DNA of 6,811 bases, taken from Betaproteobacteria bacterium (GTDB lineage Bacteria; Pseudomonadota; Gammaproteobacteria; Burkholderiales; Rhodocyclaceae). The notes under the pieces were generated by a model. That model searched no databases and was not told the origin of the DNA. It saw nothing but the letters and a program-made list of their open reading frames with translations. The stretch lies in contig BNUB01000102.1 of NCBI GenBank assembly GCA_025997045.1, forward strand, positions 1 to 6,811. The letters run 5' to 3'. Shown in pieces: positions 1 through 6,577 of this stretch. Numbering within the stretch: position 1 is the first letter of the stretch; every line of letters starts with the position of its first letter. Made by a program: the position numbers and the translations under genes.

Positions 1-1
1 G

Positions 2-67
2 GTGCTGATTGCCGCTGCGCTGGCGATGACTACGCTCATGAGCTGGTGGAAACAGCGGCGGCGGTAG
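2..67 (+). CDS. C-terminal end of an unidentified, probably membrane protein (partial)
   Basis: An open frame enters from the left edge and ends with TAG at 65-67. The 21 visible residues are a hydrophobic stretch (VLIAAALAMTTLM) followed by SWWKQRRR. A hydrophobic segment followed by a tryptophan pair and a basic tail looks like a last transmembrane helix with a positively charged cytoplasmic end. The gene converges on nadC, whose stop lies 13 bases further on. Too little is visible to name a family. The frame itself could be chance, because only 66 bases are seen. Confidence 0.45.
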   Translation: MLIAAALAMTTLMSWWKQRRR

Positions 68-73
68 ATTTCG

Positions 74-86
74 GCGTAATTTACGC
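74..86. repeat. Short inverted repeat at the convergent gene junction
   Basis: GCGTAA and TTACGC are perfect 6-base arms around a single T. The repeat covers the nadC stop codon (81-83) and the gap after the upstream partial gene. Neither side has a run of T, so it is not a convincing intrinsic terminator. It may be chance. Confidence 0.3.
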
Positions 87-929
87 TGTGCCGACGAGCC
101 GCAGCGACAGGTCGAGGGCCTTGATGTCCTTGGTCAGACTGCCAATCGAGATGCGATCCACGCCGGTTTCGGCGATCGCACGTACCCCGGCGAGATTGAC
201 GCCCCCTGAGGCTTCGAGCAGTGCGCGCCCGGCGTTGAGGCTGACCGCGGCGCGCAGGTCGTCGAGGTTCATGTTGTCGAGCAGGATCATGGTGGCGCCA
301 GCGTCGAGCGCGTGGCCGAGTTCGGTGAGGTTTTCGACTTCGATCTCGATGAAAACGCCGGGTGGCGCCAGCGCCTGCGCTGCCCGGATGGCCTGGGGGA
401 TGCCGCCGCTGGCGATGATGTGGTTTTCCTTGATCAGGATGCCGTCGTAGAGGCCGATGCGGTGGTTGGCGCCGCCGCCGGTGGAGACCGCGTATTTTTG
501 CGCCAGCCTCAGGCCGGGCAGGGTTTTGCGCGTGTCGACGATGCGCGCCCCGGTGCCGGCGACGGCATCGACGTATTGGCGGGTGACGGTGGCGGTGGCG
601 GAGAGCAGTTGCAGGAAGTTGAGCGCGGTGCGTTCGGCGGTGAGCAAGGCACGCGCCGGGGCGTGGACTGCGCACAGACATTGGCCGGGCATCACGGCGT
701 CGCCATCGCGCACCTGCCAGTCCACACGGGCGGCGTCTTCGATGGCGGCAAAGGCCGCGTCGAACCAGGCGGTGCCGCAGATAATGGCGGCTTCGCGGCT
801 GATGACGGTCGCAGTGGCGGTGGCGTCAGCGGGAATCAGTTGGGCGGTGAGGTCGCCGCTGCCGACATCTTCCAGCAGTGCGGTGGCAATGTTGCGCTGG
901 ATTTCGATACGAAGCGGGTCGGGATGCAT
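81..929 (-). CDS. nadC: Quinolinate phosphoribosyltransferase (decarboxylating)
   Basis: NadC converts quinolinate and PRPP to nicotinate mononucleotide, CO2 and pyrophosphate, the step of de novo NAD synthesis that follows NadA/NadB. The 282-residue protein is of usual family length. An N-terminal alpha/beta domain (about 1-110) includes [15 protein letters not shown] (20-34). The barrel domain carries the family signatures: AER with Arg100, [10 protein letters not shown] (132-141), KYAV then GGGANHR (151-157), LIKENH (165-170), EIEVEN (195-200), LLDNM (216-220), EASGGV (239-244) and SIGSLTK (261-267). These contain the conserved Arg, Lys, His, Glu and Asp residues that bind quinolinate and PRPP. 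The ATG at 929 is chosen because family similarity begins there; the open frame runs on upstream to 1217 but that part reads as low-complexity shadow of maoC. No clear Shine-Dalgarno precedes it. It is the last gene of the minus-strand nnr-maoC-nadC cluster. Confidence 0.96.
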   Translation of the reverse strand: MHPDPLRIEIQRNIATALLEDVGSGDLTAQLIPADATATATVISREAAIICGTAWFDAAFAAIEDAARVDWQVRDGDAVMPGQCLCAVHAPARALLTAERTALNFLQLLSATATVTRQYVDAVAGTGARIVDTRKTLPGLRLAQKYAVSTGGGANHRIGLYDGILIKENHIIASGGIPQAIRAAQALAPPGVFIEIEVENLTELGHALDAGATMILLDNMNLDDLRAAVSLNAGRALLEASGGVNLAGVRAIAETGVDRISIGSLTKDIKALDLSLRLVGTA

Positions 930-940
930 GGGCTGAAGGT

Positions 941-962
941 GACGGCAAAGGGGGACGGCAAA
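941..962. repeat. 9-base direct repeat in the nadC leader
   Basis: GACGGCAAA occurs at 941-949 and again at 954-962, a 13-base period (TTTGCCGTC in the sense of nadC). It lies 12 to 33 bases upstream of the nadC start codon, just downstream of the proposed -10. I do not recognise it as a known NAD-regulator site. Confidence 0.5.
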
Positions 963-972
963 AAGTGGGCGC

Positions 973-1003
973 AGTTTAGCACCGCCGGGGTTGGCGGCGT
1001 CAG
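973..1003 (-). promoter_or_regulatory. Candidate sigma-70 promoter for nadC
   Basis: On the minus strand an extended -10, TGC followed by TAAACT, lies with its hexamer at 973-978. A weak -35, CTGACG, is at 998-1003 with a long 19-base spacer. It sits in the 101-base gap between maoC and nadC and would give a leader of about 35 bases. The TG extension is what makes it plausible; both hexamers match the consensus at only 4 of 6 positions. If real, nadC could be transcribed independently of nnr-maoC. Confidence 0.35.
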
Positions 1004-1030
1004 CGTGCGCGGTGTCGGCGGCGGCCTGTA

Positions 1031-1480
1031 CTACCCCTGACTCCTGACAAACGCCAGCACTTTCGATACCGCGCGTTGGCAGCGTTCGCCGCGTTGATTG
1101 AACGTGTCGCTCTGGATGGTGACGATGCCCCGGTCGGGTTTGGATTTCGAGGGGGTGATGTCGAGGATGGTGCTCTCGACATGCAGCACGTCGCCGGGGC
1201 GGGTGGGTTGTGGCCACGAAACATCTGAGCCCGCGCCGATGATTCCGCCCGCGATGGGGACGCTGCCCACGAATAGACGCATGGTAATCGCGCAGATGTG
1301 CCAGCCGCTGGCGGCGAGCCCTTGAAAAAAGGTGTCGCGGGCGGCTTCTTCGTCCAGGTGAAAGGGCTGCGGGTCGTAGTGTTCGGCGAACGCCTTGATT
1401 TCTTCGGTGGTGATGGCGTATGCGTCGCTTTTGAATACGTCGCCGATTTTCAGGTCTTCAAGGTGGAGTTTTTGGGTCAT
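1031..1480 (-). CDS. MaoC-family hot-dog dehydratase of unknown substrate
   Basis: This is a 149-residue single hot-dog domain of the MaoC/R-hydratase type. Such proteins hydrate or dehydrate enoyl-CoA or related acyl thioesters in the cytoplasm. The hydratase signature is visible: Asp36 and His41 in YDPQPFHLD (35-43) have the spacing of the catalytic Asp/His pair of R-specific enoyl-CoA hydratases, followed by AA, F52 and the LAASGWH loop (55-61). [10 protein letters not shown] (93-102) is the typical later strand. The ATG at 1480 is preferred over the one at 1504 because AAGG lies 7 bases upstream of it and family similarity starts at LEDLKIGD. It overlaps the end of nnr by 23 bases, suggesting translational coupling. 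The true substrate cannot be read from the sequence; a role in polyhydroxyalkanoate or fatty-acid metabolism is possible but unsupported by these neighbours. Confidence 0.88.
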   Translation of the reverse strand: MTQKLHLEDLKIGDVFKSDAYAITTEEIKAFAEHYDPQPFHLDEEAARDTFFQGLAASGWHICAITMRLFVGSVPIAGGIIGAGSDVSWPQPTRPGDVLHVESTILDITPSKSKPDRGIVTIQSDTFNQRGERCQRAVSKVLAFVRSQG

Positions 1481-2984
1481 GGTGGTGCCTTGGTGGTTGG
1501 ACATCGTTGAGCCAGATATTAAACAGCGCCCGGGCTGCGCCGATGAGTTCGCCCGCAGTGAGTCCTACCGGGCCGACGCCGGTGCGGGCAAGCTGGTCGG
1601 CGGCGGCGCCATGGAGGTGGACGGCGGCGATGAGCGCGGTTTCTGCGGGCCAGCCCTGAGCCAGCAGGCCAAGGACGAGGCCGGTGAGCACATCACCCAT
1701 GCCGGCGCTGGCCATGCCGGGGTGGCCGCTGGTGTTGACGAACCAGCACCCGTCGGCGCTGGCGACGAGACTGCCACATCCTTTGAGCACGACGGTGGCG
1801 TGATAGCGGTGTGCCAGTTCGAGCACGGCTTTGAGGCGATTGGACTGGACTGCTGCGGTGGAGGTGTCGAGCAGGCGTCCGGCTTCGGCGGGGTGCGGGG
1901 TGAGTACGGTCGGCCCTGTGCGCCGGGGCAGGGCTGCCGCCAGATGCGGGGTGCGGGCGATGAGGTTGAGCGCGTCGGCGTCGAGCACCAGCGCCGTTTC
2001 GCGCCGCAGCGCGTTTTCGAGCAGGCGCTCCGCAGTGGTGCTGGCGCCCAGACCGGGGCCGATGGCGAGCGCGTCCAGATGCTCGGGGAGTTCGTCTGCA
2101 GGGCGCAGCATCAGTTCAGGATGAGACATGTCAACGACCGCTGCGGCCGGGTCGATGAGCGCGGCATACACCCGGCCCGCGCCCAGCCAGAGGGCGGCGC
2201 GCGCCGCGAGCAGGGCGGCTCCCGCCATGCCGCTCGCGCCGCCAAGCACCGCAGCATCGCCATAGGTGCCCTTGTGACTATTGCGCCGACGGGGTTTGAG
2301 CCAGGCAGCGAACAGCGCGGGGGTGATGACCTGGGCGGGAGGCGGACAAACGCCGGGGGCGTCGAGGTCGAGGGGGTGTACGGTGATCTCGCCGCACACG
2401 TCGGGGCCGTTGAGGGTGAGCAGTCCGGGTTTGAGCGCGATGAAGGTCGCGGTGTGGCTGGCGTGGAAGGCGGCGCCGAGCAGTCGACCGCTGTCGGCGT
2501 CCAGCCCGCTGGGGAGATCAATGGCGAGGCGGGGCGCGGGGAGCGCGTTGAGCGCCTCGATCCAGCCGCGATAGAAACCTTCAATCGGGGAGTTCAGGCC
2601 GATGCCGAACAAGGCGTCTACGACCAGCGCCCAGCCGTCGGCGGGGGGGGCGGGCAGTTCGGCCACGGTATCGCCGCCACTGCGCAGGTAGGCGGCATGG
2701 GCTTGTGCGGCGTCGGTGGGCAGGCGTGTGGGGTCGGCGGCGAAAGCGACCACGACCTCGCGCCCATGGCGGCGCAGCTCGTGCGCCAGTACGAAGCCGT
2801 CACCGCCATTGTTGCCCGGCCCGCAGGCGATGAGCACCGGCCCGCTGCGGTTGGCGCACAGGCGCAAGGCGTCTGCGGCGGCGGCCTGACCTGCGCGCTC
2901 CATCAGGGGGGGCTGGGCGGTGGGCAGATAGTGCGCTTCGATGCGGCGGATCGCGGCGACGGGATAGACGGCTTGGAGGGGCAT
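1458..2984 (-). CDS. nnr: Bifunctional NAD(P)H-hydrate epimerase / ADP-dependent NAD(P)H-hydrate dehydratase
   Basis: Nnr repairs NAD(P)HX, the hydrated, inactive form of NADH and NADPH. The N-terminal YjeF_N domain (about 1-220) interconverts the R and S epimers, and the C-terminal ribokinase-like domain (about 225-495) dehydrates the S form using ADP in bacteria. The epimerase part shows GPGNNGGDG (55-63), DALFGIGL (123-130) and DLPSGLDADSG (156-166). The dehydratase part shows NSHKGTYG (235-242), GPGLG (309-313), DADALN (335-340), LTPHPAEAGRL (361-371), VLKG (399-402) and GMGDVLTG (428-435) with the catalytic-type Asp431. At 508 residues both domains are complete. The start at 2984 fits the family N terminus (LMERAG at 27-32); the frame continues upstream to 3242 but that part overlaps tig and lacks similarity. 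No good Shine-Dalgarno is seen. The last 14 or so residues (proline/histidine rich) are encoded largely where the gene overlaps maoC. Confidence 0.95.
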   Translation of the reverse strand: MPLQAVYPVAAIRRIEAHYLPTAQPPLMERAGQAAAADALRLCANRSGPVLIACGPGNNGGDGFVLAHELRRHGREVVVAFAADPTRLPTDAAQAHAAYLRSGGDTVAELPAPPADGWALVVDALFGIGLNSPIEGFYRGWIEALNALPAPRLAIDLPSGLDADSGRLLGAAFHASHTATFIALKPGLLTLNGPDVCGEITVHPLDLDAPGVCPPPAQVITPALFAAWLKPRRRNSHKGTYGDAAVLGGASGMAGAALLAARAALWLGAGRVYAALIDPAAAVVDMSHPELMLRPADELPEHLDALAIGPGLGASTTAERLLENALRRETALVLDADALNLIARTPHLAAALPRRTGPTVLTPHPAEAGRLLDTSTAAVQSNRLKAVLELAHRYHATVVLKGCGSLVASADGCWFVNTSGHPGMASAGMGDVLTGLVLGLLAQGWPAETALIAAVHLHGAAADQLARTGVGPVGLTAGELIGAARALFNIWLNDVQPPRHHHDPKTPP

Positions 2985-3059
2985 GGAGAGGTCGGCAGGG
3001 GATGGGCGCGCACGATTTGAACGTGAGCGTGTACAGGCAGGATGATGATTTGCGCGATG

Positions 3060-3069
3060 TGGTATCATA
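3060..3069. promoter_or_regulatory. Symmetric -10 element between divergent nnr and tig
   Basis: The sequence GTATCATAC at 3062-3070 holds a plus-strand -10 TATCAT (3063-3068) and a minus-strand -10 TATGAT (3064-3069), each 5 of 6 to TATAAT. On the plus strand it is preceded by TG (3060-3061) one base from the hexamer, an extended -10, which can compensate for the lack of a recognisable -35. The minus side has no such extension and no good -35. Starts would fall near 3075 for tig and near 3057 for nnr, giving leaders of about 75 bases each. A second, weaker tig candidate is TTGTCT (3075-3080) with GATAGT (3099-3104). Confidence 0.5.
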
Positions 3070-3070
3070 C

Positions 3071-3087
3071 CCGTTTGTCTGAAACGG
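3071..3087. repeat. Inverted repeat upstream of tig
   Basis: CCGTTT and AAACGG are perfect 6-base arms around a 5-base loop (GTCTG). The repeat abuts a second one, GGTAT-C-ATACC (3061-3071), which is the symmetric -10. There is no T run after it. If tig transcription starts near 3075 the left arm would be partly missing from the RNA, so a role at the DNA level (operator) is at least as likely as an RNA hairpin. Confidence 0.45.
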
Positions 3088-3151
3088 ATAGAGCCCGGGA
3101 TAGTTTTGCAGCGTCGCGGGGTTTTATTTTTTGACTCATCAGGATCATTGC

Positions 3152-4465
3152 ATGCAAACCAATCAGGAAGCCCCGAGCGCGCTTGAGCGCCGCATTGATA
3201 TGTCCGTGACCTTGGCGGACATCGACAGGGAAGTTGACGCACGCCTCAAGAAGCTTTCGCGCACGGTGAAGATGCCGGGTTTCCGCCCGGGCAAGGTGCC
3301 CCTCAAAATTGTGGCGCAGACTTACGAACCCCAGACGCGCTCGGAAGCGATCGGGGCGGCGGTGGAAAAAGCCTTTGGCGAAGCGGTACGCACGCAGAAC
3401 CTGCGGGTGGCGGGTTATCCACGCATTGAGCCGAAGGATGTGTCCGGCAGTGATGTGCTTGAATTCAGCGCCGTGTTCGAAATCTATCCCGAGGTCGTGA
3501 TTGGCGATCTGTCGGGGCAGGCGATCGAGCGTCCGGTGATTGAAGTCGGTGATGCCGAAGTCGACAAGACCCTGGATGTGCTGCGCAAGCAACGCACCAG
3601 ATACGAAGCCGCTGACCGCGCCGCCGCTGACGGTGACCGGGTGGTGATCGACTTCACCGGCCGGAAGGATGGCGAGGTGTTTGAAGGCGGGCAGGCGCAG
3701 GATTTCCCGTTCGCGCTCGGTGCAGGCTCGATGCTGAAGGATTTTGAGGCCGCAGTGCGCGGGCTCGGGAGCGGTGAGCGCAAGACCTTCGATCTGACCT
3801 TCCCCGAGGATTACCACGCCAAAAATCTGGCCGGACAGACGGTGCAGTTCGAGGTGGTGGTGAAGAAGGTCGAAGCGCCGATATTGCCGGAAGTTGACGC
3901 TGATTTCGCCAGGGCGCTGGGCGTTGCTGATGGCGATGTCGCCAATCTGCGCGAAGAGGTCAAGGGCAATCTGGTGCGTGAAGTGCATCGTCGCGTCCAG
4001 GCCAGGATCAAGGAACAGGCGATGGAAGCGATTCTGGCGGTTACGCCGATCGAAGTGCCCAAGGTGCTGGTGCACGCCGAATCCGAACAGCTCGCGGACA
4101 ACGCCCGTCACGACCTGGCGCAGCGTGGTTTGTCGGACAGCAAGGTGACGGTCGATCCGGCCTGGTTCGTCGATCAGGCCGCACGCCGGGTCAAGCTCGG
4201 GCTGATCATGTCCGAACTGGTGAAGGCGCATGATCTCCACGCCAAACCCGAACAGGTCATGGCCCAGGTTGAGGATTTGGCCCAAAGCTACGAAGACCCG
4301 ACAGAACTGGCGCACTGGTATTACGCCAAACCCGAACGTCTGGCGCAGATCGAAGCCGTCGTGATCGAAGACAATGTCGTGGCCTGGGTGTGCGCGCAAG
4401 CCAAAACCAGCGACAAGCCGGTAACATTCGATGAACTGATGGGGAACACGGCGCCCGCTGCCTGA
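3152..4465 (+). CDS. tig: Trigger factor, ribosome-associated chaperone and peptidyl-prolyl isomerase
   Basis: Trigger factor docks at the ribosomal exit tunnel and shields nascent chains, and its FKBP-type domain isomerises prolyl bonds. The 437-residue protein has the usual three-part layout: a ribosome-binding N domain (about 1-115) with the signature GFRPGKVP at 43-50, an FKBP domain (about 155-242) running from [11 protein letters not shown] (160-170) through [12 protein letters not shown] (188-199), and a helical C-terminal chaperone domain (about 248-437). The ATG at 3152 is chosen over the in-frame TTG at 3131 because AGGA lies 7 bases upstream of it and because family members begin close to the ERR at residues 12-14. 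It heads a plus-strand run with clpP 46 bases downstream, where I see no terminator, so cotranscription into clpPX is likely. Confidence 0.97.
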   Translation: MQTNQEAPSALERRIDMSVTLADIDREVDARLKKLSRTVKMPGFRPGKVPLKIVAQTYEPQTRSEAIGAAVEKAFGEAVRTQNLRVAGYPRIEPKDVSGSDVLEFSAVFEIYPEVVIGDLSGQAIERPVIEVGDAEVDKTLDVLRKQRTRYEAADRAAADGDRVVIDFTGRKDGEVFEGGQAQDFPFALGAGSMLKDFEAAVRGLGSGERKTFDLTFPEDYHAKNLAGQTVQFEVVVKKVEAPILPEVDADFARALGVADGDVANLREEVKGNLVREVHRRVQARIKEQAMEAILAVTPIEVPKVLVHAESEQLADNARHDLAQRGLSDSKVTVDPAWFVDQAARRVKLGLIMSELVKAHDLHAKPEQVMAQVEDLAQSYEDPTELAHWYYAKPERLAQIEAVVIEDNVVAWVCAQAKTSDKPVTFDELMGNTAPAA

Positions 4466-4511
4466 GACGCACGGCCCGACCATTACGAGAACAACGAGAA
4501 CAGAGACAGCC

Positions 4512-5153
4512 ATGATGAACGGAACACCCACGCAGAGCGGCAGTGAATGGAACCCGGTCGGCCTCGGCCTGGTGCCGATGGTCGTCGAACAAAGCGGGCG
4601 CGGGGAGCGCGCCTACGACATTTATTCACGCCTGCTCAAAGAGCGGGTGGTGTTTCTGGTTGGCCCGGTGGATGACAACACGGCCAATCTGATCGTGGCG
4701 CAGTTGCTGTTCCTCGAATCGGAAAATCCGGACAAGGACGTCCATTTTTACATCAATTCTCCCGGTGGTTCGGTGACAGCAGGCATGGCGATCTACGACA
4801 CCATGCAGTTCATCAAGCCCGATGTCAGCACCCTGTGCGTCGGCCAGGCAGCGAGCATGGGCGCGTTTCTGCTCGCCGCCGGGGCGAAGGGCAAGCGTTT
4901 CAGCCTGCCCAATTCGCGGGTCATGATCCATCAGCCCCTGGGTGGTTTTCAGGGTCAGGCGTCCGACATCGAGATCCACGCCCGTGAGATTCTCTCCATA
5001 CGTGCGCGCTTGAACGATTTGTTGTCGAAACACACCGGAAAACCGATTGAACAGGTCGAAAAAGACACAGATCGGGATAATTTCCTTTCCGCCACGGCGG
5101 CGATGGAATATGGTCTTATAGATAAGGTGCTGACCAGCCGCGCCGATACTTGA
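4512..5153 (+). CDS. clpP: ATP-dependent Clp protease proteolytic subunit
   Basis: ClpP forms the tetradecameric serine-protease barrel that degrades proteins fed to it by ClpX or ClpA. The Ser-His-Asp triad is intact: Ser115 in GQAASMGA (111-118), His140 in MIHQPLGG (138-145) and Asp189 in DTDRDNF (185-191), each four residues beyond its Escherichia coli precursor equivalent. [12 protein letters not shown] (80-91) contributes the oxyanion/substrate-binding strand. By comparison with E. coli, processing would occur just before GLVPMVVEQ (19 onward), removing an 18-residue propeptide. The length of 213 is normal. Two ATGs stand in tandem (4512 and 4515) after a weak GAGA; either may be used. 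No separate promoter is apparent in the 46-base gap after tig. ClpX follows after 15 bases. Confidence 0.97.
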   Translation: MMNGTPTQSGSEWNPVGLGLVPMVVEQSGRGERAYDIYSRLLKERVVFLVGPVDDNTANLIVAQLLFLESENPDKDVHFYINSPGGSVTAGMAIYDTMQFIKPDVSTLCVGQAASMGAFLLAAGAKGKRFSLPNSRVMIHQPLGGFQGQASDIEIHAREILSIRARLNDLLSKHTGKPIEQVEKDTDRDNFLSATAAMEYGLIDKVLTSRADT

Positions 5154-5154
5154 T

Positions 5155-5160
5155 GGAGGA
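5155..5160 (+). promoter_or_regulatory. Strong Shine-Dalgarno that fixes the clpX start
   Basis: GGAGGA begins one base after the clpP stop codon and lies 8 bases before the ATG at 5169. The in-frame GTG at 5163 would be only 2 bases away, too close for initiation, so ATG 5169 is the start. Confidence 0.85.
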
Positions 5161-5168
5161 GAGTGAGC

Positions 5169-6449
5169 ATGGCGGAGAAGAAGTCAGGTTCTGAAGGTGG
5201 TGAGAAGCTGTTGTATTGCTCGTTTTGCGGGAAAAGCCAGCACGAGGTTCGCAAGCTGATTGCGGGGCCGTCGGTTTTCATTTGTGACGAGTGCATCAGC
5301 TTGTGCGAGGACATCATCCGCGAAGAGATTGCGGATGGGCTTGGCGTCGAGAGCATCAAGGGCCAGCTTCCTACCCCGCAGGAAATCTGCGCCATCCTCG
5401 ACCGGTATGTGATTGGTCAGTCGCAGGCCAAGCGTTCGCTGGCGGTGGCGGTCTATAACCACTACAAGCGCCTGCGCCACCTCGGCAGTTCGGTCAAGGA
5501 CGAAGTTGAACTTGCCAAGAGCAATATCCTCCTGATCGGGCCGACCGGTTCGGGCAAGACCCTGCTGGCACAGACGCTGGCGCGGCTCCTGAACGTGCCG
5601 TTCGTGATGGCGGACGCCACCACGCTGACCGAAGCTGGCTACGTCGGTGAGGATGTCGAGAACATCATCCAGAAACTGCTGCAAAAGTGCGACTACGATG
5701 TCGACAAGGCGCAGCAGGGCATCGTCTACATCGACGAAATCGACAAGATTTCGCGCAAGTCCGACAACCCCTCGATCACGCGCGACGTGTCGGGTGAGGG
5801 CGTGCAGCAGGCGCTGCTGAAACTGGTTGAAGGCACCATCGCCTCGATTCCGCCGCAAGGCGGGCGCAAGCACCCGAATCAGGACTTCATCCAGGTCGAC
5901 ACCACCAACGTGCTGTTCATCTGCGGCGGCGCGTTTGATGGTCTCGAAAAGGTGATTCTCAACCGCACCGAAAAGGCCGGGATCGGTTTTGGCGCGGAAG
6001 TCAAAAGTCATGAATCGAAGAGCGTCACCGAGACCTTCCGTCAGGTTGAGCCGGAAGATCTGATCAAGTTCGGCCTCATCCCCGAATTGATCGGGCGTTT
6101 GCCCGTGGTGGCGACCTTGCAGGAGCTCGATGAAGGTGCGCTGATCCAGATTCTGACCGAACCCAAGAACGCGCTGGTGAAGCAATACCAGAAGCTGTTC
6201 ATGATGGAAGGGGTGGAGCTTGAAGTCCGGACTGCGGCCCTGCATGCGGTGGCGCGCAAGGCGATCAAGCGCAAGACCGGCGCCCGCGGGCTGCGTTCGA
6301 TTCTCGAAATGGCGCTGCTCGACATCATGTTCGACCTGCCGGGGCTGGACACCGTGAGCAAGGTGGTGATTGATGAGAACACCATCGACGAAGGCGCCAA
6401 GCCCTTGCTGATTCATGCGGATCAGCCCAAGGTATCTGGTTCCAACTGA
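5169..6449 (+). CDS. clpX: ATP-dependent Clp protease ATP-binding subunit (unfoldase)
   Basis: ClpX is a hexameric AAA+ unfoldase that recognises tagged or specific substrates, threads them through its pore and passes them to ClpP. The 426-residue protein is complete. The N-terminal zinc domain has Cys17, Cys20, Cys39 and Cys42. The AAA+ module shows Walker A GPTGSGKT (124-131), the pore loop GYVG (157-160), Walker B IVYIDEID (185-192), the RKH pore loop (233-235), a sensor-1 Asn at about 247, the ClpP-docking IGF-type loop GIGF (271-274), LIPELIGR with the arginine-finger region (303-310) and the sensor-2 GARGLRS (371-377). All key residues are present. It lies 15 bases after clpP with its own strong Shine-Dalgarno, so the two are almost certainly cotranscribed. 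A terminator-like hairpin follows 75 bases after the stop. Confidence 0.98.
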   Translation: MAEKKSGSEGGEKLLYCSFCGKSQHEVRKLIAGPSVFICDECISLCEDIIREEIADGLGVESIKGQLPTPQEICAILDRYVIGQSQAKRSLAVAVYNHYKRLRHLGSSVKDEVELAKSNILLIGPTGSGKTLLAQTLARLLNVPFVMADATTLTEAGYVGEDVENIIQKLLQKCDYDVDKAQQGIVYIDEIDKISRKSDNPSITRDVSGEGVQQALLKLVEGTIASIPPQGGRKHPNQDFIQVDTTNVLFICGGAFDGLEKVILNRTEKAGIGFGAEVKSHESKSVTETFRQVEPEDLIKFGLIPELIGRLPVVATLQELDEGALIQILTEPKNALVKQYQKLFMMEGVELEVRTAALHAVARKAIKRKTGARGLRSILEMALLDIMFDLPGLDTVSKVVIDENTIDEGAKPLLIHADQPKVSGSN

Positions 6450-6451
6450 AC

Positions 6452-6506
6452 AGCTCATTGACCACTCACTGACCACTTATTTACCAGTTCATTGACCAGT
6501 TTAACC
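6452..6506. repeat. Degenerate tandem repeat of 11-12 bases after clpX
   Basis: Five head-to-tail units start at 6452, 6464, 6475, 6486 and 6498, with lengths 12, 11, 11, 12 and 9. The shared core is approximately A-(G/C)-(C/T)-T-CATTGACC; the fourth unit is AGTTCATTGACC and the last is truncated. It begins 3 bases after the clpX stop and ends 5 bases before the proposed lon -35. The sequence is noncoding, with stop codons created by the TGA in the repeat. The period is close to one DNA helical turn. Confidence 0.75.
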
Positions 6507-6510
6507 GCTA

Positions 6511-6539
6511 CTTGATTTTGGAGGACCGCGCCGCCATAT
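6511..6539 (+). promoter_or_regulatory. Candidate sigma-32 (RpoH) heat-shock promoter for lon
   Basis: CTTGATT at 6511-6517 matches the sigma-32 -35 consensus CTTGAAA at 5 of 7 positions, and CGCCATAT at 6532-6539 matches the -10 consensus CCCCATNT at 7 of 8 under the free N. The 14-base spacer is in the normal range. Transcription would start near 6546, giving a leader of about 32 bases to the lon ATG. lon is a classic sigma-32 gene in E. coli, whose lon promoter also carries a CCCCATAT-type -10. The -10 lies within the terminator-like palindrome described separately. Confidence 0.6.
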
Positions 6540-6555
6540 GGTGGGGCGGTCTTTT
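6524..6555 (+). terminator. Probable intrinsic terminator after clpX
   Basis: GACCGCGCCGCCAT (6524-6537) pairs with ATGGTGGGGCGGTC (6538-6551) with one G-G mismatch and one G-T wobble, and TTTT follows at 6552-6555. In RNA the central bases would open to form the loop. It would end transcripts coming from tig-clpP-clpX just before lon. The T run is short, so termination may be partial. Confidence 0.65.
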
Positions 6556-6577
6556 CATGACGATAAAAGGATAATCA

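Noticed and set aside
930..1217. Upstream extension of the nadC frame
   Set aside because: The extra 96 residues are Arg/His/Pro-rich, overlap maoC and have no similarity to NadC N termini; ATG 929 gives the normal length.
1395..3020. 541-residue plus-strand open frame opposite nnr
   Set aside because: It is Gly/Ala/Glu/Gln-rich with no motif, and nnr on the other strand carries every family signature.
2985..3242. Upstream extension of the nnr frame across the tig start
   Set aside because: It would overlap tig and add 86 residues without similarity; ATG 2984 matches the family N terminus.
4466..4511. A separate heat-shock promoter for clpP in the tig-clpP gap
   Set aside because: GACCATTA resembles part of a sigma-32 -10, but there is no CTTGA-type -35 at a suitable distance.
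3065..4531. 488-residue open frame antisense to tig
   Set aside because: It is complementary to a clear trigger factor gene, reads as low-information His/Phe/Gln/Arg-rich sequence with no recognisable domain, and is explained by GC-rich codon bias.
5184..6476. 430-residue open frame antisense to clpX
   Set aside because: It lies opposite an intact clpX, has no domain or ribosome binding site, and is a shadow frame of a biased coding sequence.
6557..6574. Five-codon mini-frame (MTIKG) ending 3 bases before the lon ATG
   Set aside because: It has no Shine-Dalgarno of its own, contains part of the lon Shine-Dalgarno, and such a short frame is expected by chance.
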